A stretch of DNA of 5,021 bases, taken from assembly GCA_030046135.1 (NCBI GenBank), contig JASIEC010000034.1:1-5021 (forward strand). The letters are read 5' to 3'. The stretch comes from Thermoplasmata archaeon (GTDB lineage Archaea > Thermoplasmatota > Thermoplasmata > Lutacidiplasmatales > UBA184). Positions 1-5,021 of the stretch are shown here, in pieces. Positions within the stretch are counted from its first letter, which is position 1; every line of letters begins with the position of its first letter. Under the pieces are notes generated by a model. The model was given only the letters and a program-made list of their open reading frames with translations. It did not search any database and was not told the DNA's origin. A program made the position numbers and the translations under genes.

Positions 1-497
1 GACTCCCCGCAGCGAAGGACGATCGAGCGCGGGTACTCCGCGGCGAGCTCGAAGGCACGCACGAACAGGTAGTCCCCCGAGACGATCGCGAGCGGGACCC
101 CGTACGCCCGGGGCATCGACGGGCGCCCCCGGCGGGTCTCCGCCCGGTCGATGACGTCGTCGTGGACGAGCGTCGCCGTGTGGATCAGCTGGAACGCTGC
201 CGCCAGCGAGACGATCGGACGGATCCCCTCGCCCCCGAGCGCCCGGAACGTCGCCGCCATGAGCAGCGGCCGGACCCGCTTGCCTCCCATCGAGCAGGCG
301 TACCTCGCCGCCTCGGTGAGCCCGGCGAACCGAGAGCCGAGGACCTCGGCGAGGCGCCAGTCGATCTCCTCGAGATCGCGGACGAGGACCGGGAGGAGCG
401 CGGAGAGCTCGAGGACCGTCTCGCGCCCGAGCGTCTTCTCGACGAGGCTCTCGAGCGACGGCTCGAACGGGGCCGCCGCGGTCGCGGACGGGCTCAC
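1..497 (-). CDS. Polyprenyl diphosphate synthase, probably long-chain type (5' half, runs off left edge)
   Basis: Trans-isoprenyl diphosphate synthase, which extends allylic diphosphates with isopentenyl diphosphate in the cytoplasm. About 165 residues are visible of a family that is usually 320-350. Seen: GGKRVRP at residues 71-77 (isopentenyl-diphosphate-binding motif); the first Asp-rich motif DDVID at 113-117, giving the Mg-diphosphate site; RRGRP at 122-126; and GDYLF at 141-145. The second Asp-rich motif lies beyond the window. The fifth and fourth residues before DDVID are Ala108 and Thr109, and the segment IHTATLVHDDVID closely resembles E. coli IspB; bulky aromatics at this place limit short-chain enzymes to C15-C20. 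A product longer than C20, such as a quinone side chain, is therefore inferred. The GTG start overlaps the preceding reductase stop as GTGA; an in-frame GTG three codons upstream (506-504) is an alternative. The N-terminus is about 20 residues longer than typical. Family assignment is very secure; chain length is less so. Confidence 0.93.
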   Translation of the reverse strand, partial: MSPSATAAAPFEPSLESLVEKTLGRETVLELSALLPVLVRDLEEIDWRLAEVLGSRFAGLTEAARYACSMGGKRVRPLLMAATFRALGGEGIRPIVSLAAAFQLIHTATLVHDDVIDRAETRRGRPSMPRAYGVPLAIVSGDYLFVRAFELAAEYPRSIVLRCGE

Positions 498-1594
498 GCG
501 ACCCACCCCCCCAGGCCCGGCCAGCGAAGGCGCATCATCGCGTCGAGACCCGAGGCCCCGATATAGCGCATCCCCAGCGCGAGGAGAGGGTCCACCCCGG
601 CGAGGCCCTCGGCCCAGCGCTCGATCCGCGCGGCCCGGGCGAGCGGCTCGAACAGCACGGCCTTCCAGGCCCGGTCGTAGTCGGCGAGGGGGGCCGTCCC
701 GAGAGCGGCCCTCGCCGCGGCCCCGCCCGCGAGCCACCCGCTCAGCATCGCGGTCGGAATCCCGCCGCCGTTCGTCGCCATGACGAGGTTCGCCGCGTCC
801 CCGGCGAGCGCGACGCGACCGGCGACCAGGCTCTCGGGGGGGCGGCCGATCGGGACCCACCAGGTCGTCCGGTCGCGCACGGGCCCGACGCCCGTGCGCT
901 CCGCGAACCGGTCGAGAAGGCCCGAGAGGGTCGCGCCGGGGGGCACCCGGGCGACGCCGAGGCCGACGTTGAGGTCGCTCGCCCGGGGGAACGCCCAGGC
1001 GTACCCCCGGGGCGCCTCGCGCCCGAAGTGCAGCTCGATCCCGTCGGAGAGGGGGCCGTCGGCGCTCCCCGTGATCATGCGGAACATCGAGCGCGCGGGC
1101 CGGAGACCCACCGACCGCCCGACCGTCGAGGTCGGGCCGTCGGCGCCGACGATGGCGCCGGCGCGCACCCGATCCCCGCCCGCGAGCAGGACCTCCTCGC
1201 CCGCGACCCCGGTGACGCCGACCGGGAACCTCAGCTCCGCCCCCGCTCCCTCGGCGCGAGCGGCGAGCGCCTTGTCGAACGCCCGGCGCGAGACGACCGT
1301 CCCTTCGAGGGGGAACGTGAACCGGTGGCCGTACGGGCCGACGCACGTCATCGTGCCGGTCGCGCGGAGGACCGTCGACGGGGGGATCTCGTAGGCGGCG
1401 GCGAGCTCGGGCGGAAGGTCGAAGAGGTCCCCGAGCTCGGCGGGCGAGGGAAGGAACTCGCCGCACTGGACGGGGTGGCCGATCTCCCGACGGTGGTCGA
1501 GGAGGAGCGTCCGCGCCCCCGCCTCGGCGGCGGCGCGCGCGGCGAGGGACCCGGCGGGACCGGCGCCGACGACGACGACGTCGTAGCGCTCCAC
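494..1594 (-). CDS. FAD-dependent geranylgeranyl reductase family protein (isoprenoid or menaquinone side-chain reductase)
   Basis: A 366-residue flavoprotein of the geranylgeranyl reductase family, which hydrogenates isoprenoid double bonds in archaeal diether/tetraether lipids, phytyl precursors or menaquinone side chains. Seen: an N-terminal Rossmann dinucleotide motif GAGPAG (10-15) with Asp33 at the end of the second strand; PVQCGEFLPS (41-50), matching the conserved P-x-x-CGE segment of archaeal members; GADG (150-153); the family substrate-side motif YAWAFP (198-203); and the FAD-binding GDAA (265-268) followed by NGGGI (275-279). No transmembrane segment is obvious, so peripheral membrane association is likely. 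Length is close to the usual 390-400, slightly short at the C-terminus. The start is GTG, 4 bases after the nuoN stop, with GGAG 9 bases upstream inside the nuoN end. Position between nuoN and a likely long-chain prenyl synthase favours quinone side-chain reduction, by inference; archaeal lipid saturation cannot be excluded. Confidence 0.88.
   Translation of the reverse strand: MERYDVVVVGAGPAGSLAARAAAEAGARTLLLDHRREIGHPVQCGEFLPSPAELGDLFDLPPELAAAYEIPPSTVLRATGTMTCVGPYGHRFTFPLEGTVVSRRAFDKALAARAEGAGAELRFPVGVTGVAGEEVLLAGGDRVRAGAIVGADGPTSTVGRSVGLRPARSMFRMITGSADGPLSDGIELHFGREAPRGYAWAFPRASDLNVGLGVARVPPGATLSGLLDRFAERTGVGPVRDRTTWWVPIGRPPESLVAGRVALAGDAANLVMATNGGGIPTAMLSGWLAGGAAARAALGTAPLADYDRAWKAVLFEPLARAARIERWAEGLAGVDPLLALGMRYIGASGLDAMMRLRWPGLGGWVA
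502..512 (-). promoter_or_regulatory. G-rich presumed ribosome-binding region of the polyprenyl synthase gene
   Basis: On the minus strand a run of seven G, a T and three more G lies 4 bases before the GTG start at 497. It is encoded inside the last codons of the reductase (Leu-Gly-Gly-Trp). It is purine-rich and only partly complementary to the 16S rRNA tail, so it is a weak or atypical Shine-Dalgarno. Because the reading frames overlap by GTGA, translational coupling from the upstream gene is a likely alternative or addition. Confidence 0.35.
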
Positions 1595-1598
1595 GGGC

Positions 1599-3197
1599 TC
1601 ACGCTCCCGTGGCGAGGAAGTGCGTCGCGGCGCTCTGGATCGGCCCGAGGATCGGCTGCGGGTAGACCCCGATCGCGACGATCAGGGCCGCCACCGCCGC
1701 GATGGCGACCGCCCGGCCGTAGCCGAGGCCCCCCACGGCGAGGGCCGCCGGACCCGCGGCGCCGACGACGTCGCCCGACCGCGCGGGCACCGGGTCCGGC
1801 GCCTCGAAGAAGACGACCTTCAACACCCGGGCGTAGTAGAACACCGACAGGGCGCTGTTGAGCAGGCCCGCGACGGCGAGCCAGACGAAGAAGCCGCGCG
1901 CCTGGACCGCGGCGCTGAACAGGACGAACTTCGAGACGAAGCCGATGGTGAGCGGGACGCCGGCGAGCGAGAGCAGCATGAGCGCGAAGGCGACCGCGAG
2001 GAACGGACGGCGTCCGCCGAGCCCCTTCCAGTCGGCGATCCGGGGCCCGATCCCGAGCCCCGCCGCCGCGCCGACCACGAGGAACGCCCCGCTCTTCATG
2101 AGGACGTGGGCCGCGACCTGGAGGGTCGCGCCCGCGAGGGCGGGGGCGGTGCCGATCGCGATGCCGAGCAGGATGTAGCCCGCCTGGCTGATTGAGGAGT
2201 AGGCGAGCATCCGCTTCATCTCGTTCTGAAGGAGGGCGAGGACGTTCCCCGCGGTCATCGTGAGGACCGCGAGGAGGGCGAGCGTCAGCTGGAGGGTGGG
2301 GCCGAGGTCGAACGGGGCCCCCGAGAACGGGTTCCCCCCGCCGCTCCGGACGAAGAGGACCGGTCCCAGGAAGACGAGGAAGAAGGCGAACACCCCGACC
2401 TTCTTCGTCCCGCCGGCGAGGAACGCGCTCACGTCGTCCGGGGCCCCGTCGTAGACGTCGACCGCCCAGGCGTGGAACGGCACGAGCGTCGTCTTGAACG
2501 CGAGGCCCGCGAGCAGGATCCCGTAGCCGAGGAGCGCGAGGACCGGGTAGCCGCCGCCCCCGCCCAGCCGGAACTCGTCGATCAGCGCGTAGAGGTTCGT
2601 CGTGCCGTACGCCCCGAAGAGCAGCGACGCGCCGAAGAACGAGAGCGTCGAGGAGAGCGCGCCGACGATGTAGAACTTCATCGCCGCCTCGAGGGCGCGC
2701 GCGTCCCGGCGCGTGTAGCCGACGAGGACGTACGTCGAGATGCTCGTCACCTCGATCGCGAGGAGCAGGAAGATGAGGTCGGAGGCGACGGCGACGAGGA
2801 GCATCCCGAGCGTCGCGAGCAGGAGGAGCCCGTAGAAGATCGGGGCGCCGCGCTCCTCGCTCGGGCGGCTCAGGGAGGCGGTCGCGACGAGGAGCGCAGC
2901 GAGGAGGAACAGCCCTTGGAAGACGAGGCCGAGGGAGCTGAACGCGTAGAGCGGGGAGCTCCCGGCGGCCGGGAGCACGTCGAGCATCCCGGCGGGGAGC
3001 CCGCGCGCGAACGCGAGGGGGCCGAAGCCGAGGTCGGCGACGACGACCAGGAGGGCGACGCCGAGCCCGCCCGCGGCGACGCCGCCGACGATCTCGCGCC
3101 GCCGGATGCCCGCGACGTCGAGGAGGAAGACGAGGAGCGCCGCCGCGAGGACGAGGATCTCGGGGACGAGCGGGCCCGCGAGCGTCGAGAAGCTCAT
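1599..3197 (-). CDS. nuoN: NADH-quinone oxidoreductase (complex I) subunit N
   Basis: Antiporter-like proton-pumping subunit of the complex I membrane arm, 532 residues (E. coli NuoN is about 485), rich in hydrophobic helices consistent with roughly 14 membrane spans. Key residues visible: Glu149 in the fifth-helix segment LLAIEVTSISTYVLVGY; Lys235 in LAFKTTLVPFHAWAVDVYDGAP, the hallmark broken seventh helix; the pair Lys265-Lys266 in AFLAGGTKKVG; and Lys423 in IGFVSKF of helix 12. These form the usual chain of charges along the half-channels. DVYDGAP (247-253) identifies NuoN rather than NuoL or NuoM, which carry DAH.EAPT here. Loops near 210-216 and 284-293 are glycine-rich and may explain the added length. 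The ATG lies 4 bases after the nuoM stop, with only a weak Shine-Dalgarno (CCGTGA) upstream, suggesting coupled translation. Subunit identity is secure; whether the electron donor is NADH, ferredoxin or F420H2 cannot be read from this window. Confidence 0.97.
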   Translation of the reverse strand: MSFSTLAGPLVPEILVLAAALLVFLLDVAGIRRREIVGGVAAGGLGVALLVVVADLGFGPLAFARGLPAGMLDVLPAAGSSPLYAFSSLGLVFQGLFLLAALLVATASLSRPSEERGAPIFYGLLLLATLGMLLVAVASDLIFLLLAIEVTSISTYVLVGYTRRDARALEAAMKFYIVGALSSTLSFFGASLLFGAYGTTNLYALIDEFRLGGGGGYPVLALLGYGILLAGLAFKTTLVPFHAWAVDVYDGAPDDVSAFLAGGTKKVGVFAFFLVFLGPVLFVRSGGGNPFSGAPFDLGPTLQLTLALLAVLTMTAGNVLALLQNEMKRMLAYSSISQAGYILLGIAIGTAPALAGATLQVAAHVLMKSGAFLVVGAAAGLGIGPRIADWKGLGGRRPFLAVAFALMLLSLAGVPLTIGFVSKFVLFSAAVQARGFFVWLAVAGLLNSALSVFYYARVLKVVFFEAPDPVPARSGDVVGAAGPAALAVGGLGYGRAVAIAAVAALIVAIGVYPQPILGPIQSAATHFLATGA

Positions 3198-3201
3198 CGC
3201 G

Positions 3202-4677
3202 TCACGGCCCCGGGAACCCGTGGACCGGGGAGCTCGTGATCACGTTCACGAGGAGCCCGGGGAGGATGCCGAAGAGCACGGTGAGGGCGACCAGGAGCCC
3301 CATCCCGACCCCCTCGAACCAGGCGACGTCGTGGGTGCCGACGGGGATCCCTCGCGGGGGCCCGAACAGCATCCTCTGCATCGTCCAGATGTAGAACGCG
3401 GCCGTGACGACGAGGATCCCGAGCGGGAGGAACACCCAGTAGCCGAGCCCGTTCCAGGTGGCGAGGAGCGCGGTGAACTCCGCGGGGAAGCCGATCAGCG
3501 CGGGGAGCCCGAGCGAGGCGAGCGACCCCGCGAGGAGCATCGTCGAGAGCGCCGGCGTCGTGGGCGTGATCCCGCCGATCGCCGGGATGTCCCGCGTGCC
3601 GAACGTGTGGTGGACCGTGCCGGCGCTCATGAACAGGAGGGCGCTCACGATCCCGTGGGCGAACATGAGGAGGACCGCGGCGAGGAGCCCGAGGGAGCTG
3701 TCGAGGGCGATCGCGAGCAGGACGATCCCCATGTGGTTGATCGAGGAGAACGCGACCATCCGCTTGAGATCCCGCTGGGCGAGCGACACGACGGAGCCCC
3801 AGACGATCGAGACGAACGCCGCCGCGAACAGCAGCGCGCGGTCGTGGGCGAAGCCGGCCGGTAGGATCTCGACGGCCCAGCGGATCAGCCCGTAGCCGCC
3901 GAGCTTCAGCAGGAGCCCCGCGAGCAGGACCGAGCCGCCGGTCGGCGCCTCGACGTGCGCGTCGGGGAGCCAGGTGTGGAACGGGACGATCGGGAACTTG
4001 ACGGCGAAGCCGAAGAACAGCGCGAGGAACAGGAACGACTGGACGACGGGCGAGAGGCCCCGCGCGGCGAGGTCGATCGCCGCGAAGTCGAACGAGGTGG
4101 CCCCCGAGTAGAAGACGACCGCGAGCAGCCCCACCAGCATCACGATCGACGCGACGTGGGTGTAGACGAAGAACTTGAGCGCCGCGTAGCGCCGGCGCGG
4201 GCCCCCCCACACTCCGATCAGGAAGAACATCGGGACGAGGACCGCTTCCCAGAACAGGAAGAACAGGAGGACGTCGAGCGCGACGAAGACCCCGAAGGAG
4301 CCGAGGCAGGTGAGGCTGACGAGGCCGAAGTAGGCGGCCGGGTTCTTCGACTCGTTCCAGGAGTAAACGACGGTCGCGATCTGAAGGATCGCGGTGAGGA
4401 GGATGAGGACGAGCGAGATCCCGTCGACCCCCACGGTGTAGTTGACCTGCATCCAGGGGAGGTGGATCCAGGCGTGGCTCTCGCTCTCCGCGAAGCCGGG
4501 GACGAGCTGGGCGTTGTACCCCGGCCACCCCGGGTAGGCGAGGAACAGGAGCCCCACCTCGGCGAGGAACACCCCGGCGGTCCCGAGGGCGACCCACCGG
4601 GCCCGGGCGCCCGCGAGGAACGTCGCGACGGTCCCGACGAGGAGCGTCGCGAGGACGATCGAGATCAAGGGCAGCAT
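3202..4677 (-). CDS. nuoM: NADH-quinone oxidoreductase (complex I) subunit M
   Basis: Second antiporter-like proton-pumping subunit of complex I, 491 residues, close to the usual 480-510, with about 14 predicted membrane helices. Seen: GVDGISL (83-89) before the core; Glu144 in FWEAVLVPMFFLIGVWG (helix 5); Lys227 in FAVKFPIVPFHTWLPDAHVEAPT (discontinuous helix 7); Lys258 in LLAGLLLKLGGYGL (helix 8); His341 in FAHGIVSALLF (helix 11); and Glu400 in GFPAEF (helix 12). A terminal glutamate here, where NuoL and NuoN have lysine, is the mark of NuoM. All catalytic charges are intact, so the subunit should be functional. The ATG directly follows the nuoL TAG with no spacer and has a clear GGAGG upstream. 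The order L-M-N is the canonical nuo order. Archaeal FpoM of F420H2 dehydrogenase is the same family and is not separable by this sequence alone. Confidence 0.97.
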   Translation of the reverse strand: MLPLISIVLATLLVGTVATFLAGARARWVALGTAGVFLAEVGLLFLAYPGWPGYNAQLVPGFAESESHAWIHLPWMQVNYTVGVDGISLVLILLTAILQIATVVYSWNESKNPAAYFGLVSLTCLGSFGVFVALDVLLFFLFWEAVLVPMFFLIGVWGGPRRRYAALKFFVYTHVASIVMLVGLLAVVFYSGATSFDFAAIDLAARGLSPVVQSFLFLALFFGFAVKFPIVPFHTWLPDAHVEAPTGGSVLLAGLLLKLGGYGLIRWAVEILPAGFAHDRALLFAAAFVSIVWGSVVSLAQRDLKRMVAFSSINHMGIVLLAIALDSSLGLLAAVLLMFAHGIVSALLFMSAGTVHHTFGTRDIPAIGGITPTTPALSTMLLAGSLASLGLPALIGFPAEFTALLATWNGLGYWVFLPLGILVVTAAFYIWTMQRMLFGPPRGIPVGTHDVAWFEGVGMGLLVALTVLFGILPGLLVNVITSSPVHGFPGP

Positions 4678-5021
4678 CTAGCCGCCTCCGAACCGGGCGA
4701 CCAGGAACGGGGCCACGAGGAGCAGGAGCGCCACGACCGCGAGGAGCCCGATCACGACGTACGAGGCGTAGTCAGAGACGACGCCGGTCTGGAGCTTCCG
4801 GAGCCGGTCGGAGAGCCCGCCGAACGCCCGCTCGAAGCCGTGGACCGCCCCGTCGAGGACGAACCGGTCGACGAAGTCCGCCGCCCGGGCGACGGTGTAC
4901 ACCCCGCGCTGTCCGATCGCGTCGTACGCCGCCTTCATCCCGTAGCGCTGGAGCAGGACCTGGCGGACGGCGGCGACCGGCGCGCTCCGGGGGAGCGGCG
5001 CGATCCGTCCCGAGCCCCAGA
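4678..5021 (-). CDS. nuoL: NADH-quinone oxidoreductase (complex I) subunit L, C-terminal fragment (runs off right edge)
   Basis: C-terminal end of NuoL, the distal antiporter-like pump of complex I with the long lateral helix. The frame is open from the right edge (5021) to TAG at 4680-4678 and gives about 113 residues; the start is outside the window, and the internal Met at 4938 is not a start because the same frame continues upstream without a stop. Seen: an amphipathic region ending in ADFVDRFVLDGAVHG; the very typical NuoL tail RLRKLQTGVVSDYASY; and one last hydrophobic span VVIGLLAVVALLLLVAPFLV before the end FGGG. The Leu-Gln-Thr-Gly signature between the lateral helix and the last membrane helix identifies NuoL over NuoM or NuoN. 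Nothing can be said of its pumping residues, which lie upstream. The visible end is intact and typical, and it abuts nuoM. Confidence 0.93.
   Translation of the reverse strand, partial: WGSGRIAPLPRSAPVAAVRQVLLQRYGMKAAYDAIGQRGVYTVARAADFVDRFVLDGAVHGFERAFGGLSDRLRKLQTGVVSDYASYVVIGLLAVVALLLLVAPFLVARFGGG
4685..4689 (-). promoter_or_regulatory. Strong Shine-Dalgarno for nuoM
   Basis: On the minus strand GGAGG stands 7 bases before the nuoM ATG, the spacer being CGGCTAG, which includes the nuoL stop codon. The motif is written within the Phe-Gly-Gly-Gly tail of NuoL (GGA GGC codons). It is the best ribosome-binding site in the window and supports the chosen nuoM start. Confidence 0.75.

Noticed and set aside
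151..783. A 210-codon Ser/Arg/Pro-rich plus-strand frame opposite the synthase and reductase
   Set aside because: It is antisense to two genes with clear catalytic motifs, has simple composition and no plausible function.
1595..1598. The nuoN-reductase gap as a possible promoter or terminator
   Set aside because: Only 4 bases separate the genes, and I see no hairpin or T-rich run nearby.
1028..1861. A 277-codon plus-strand frame opposite the reductase and the 3' end of nuoN
   Set aside because: It ends in Arg/Pro low-complexity sequence and crosses the junction of two verified genes antisense, so it is a composition artefact.
2472..3239. A 255-codon open frame on the plus strand opposite nuoN, rich in Glu and Arg
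   Set aside because: It lies wholly antisense to an intact nuoN. Its composition is what the complement of Leu-CTC (GAG, Glu) and Ala-GCG (CGC, Arg) codons produces, and it has no recognisable domain.
3106..3864. A 252-codon plus-strand open frame opposite nuoM and nuoN
   Set aside because: It spans the nuoM/nuoN junction on the opposite strand and is extremely charged and low in complexity, a shadow of GC-rich coding DNA.
4202..4208. A run of seven C (G on the coding strand) in nuoM as a possible frameshift site
   Set aside because: The frame is intact through VWGGPRRR and matches the family on both sides, so there is no sign of slippage or a broken gene.
3194..4597. A 467-codon minus-strand frame within nuoM, rich in Arg and Pro
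   Set aside because: It is an out-of-frame reading of nuoM. The in-frame product has every expected NuoM motif, while this one has no family features.

Overview
The window is a compact, co-directional stretch of five genes, all on the minus strand, with essentially every base coding. Read in the direction of transcription (right to left) it holds the 3' end of nuoL, complete nuoM, complete nuoN, a complete FAD-dependent geranylgeranyl-reductase-family flavoprotein, and the 5' half of a trans-polyprenyl diphosphate synthase that runs off the left edge. Junctions are operon-like: nuoL/nuoM abut (TAGATG), nuoM/nuoN and nuoN/reductase are 4 bases apart, and the reductase stop overlaps the synthase start in a 4-base GTGA. 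No stretch over 300 bases lacks a gene. No promoter, terminator, RNA gene, mobile element or CRISPR array was seen.

The sequence is very GC-rich, with codons ending almost always in G or C. Leucine is mostly CTC rather than CTG, and arginine is mostly CGC/CGG. The reductase has an REIG-P-V-x-CGE segment like that of archaeal (Thermoplasma-type) geranylgeranyl reductases, instead of the version remembered from high-GC Actinobacteria. My best guess is a high-GC member of the Thermoplasmata or a related euryarchaeal lineage. An actinobacterium is the main alternative, because its nuo clusters are also flanked by a reductase and a polyprenyl synthase.

Functionally the genes fit together. NuoL, NuoM and NuoN are the three antiporter-like proton-pumping membrane subunits of respiratory complex I, which reduces a membrane quinone. 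The two downstream genes would make and saturate an isoprenoid chain. The synthase has small residues before its first Asp-rich motif, as in long-chain (quinone side-chain type) synthases. The simplest reading is that the end of the operon supplies or modifies the menaquinone-type electron acceptor used by the complex encoded upstream. A role in archaeal lipid synthesis or saturation is the alternative. I found no evidence of a previously undescribed system; the findings concern this complex I/quinone coupling and details of individual proteins.
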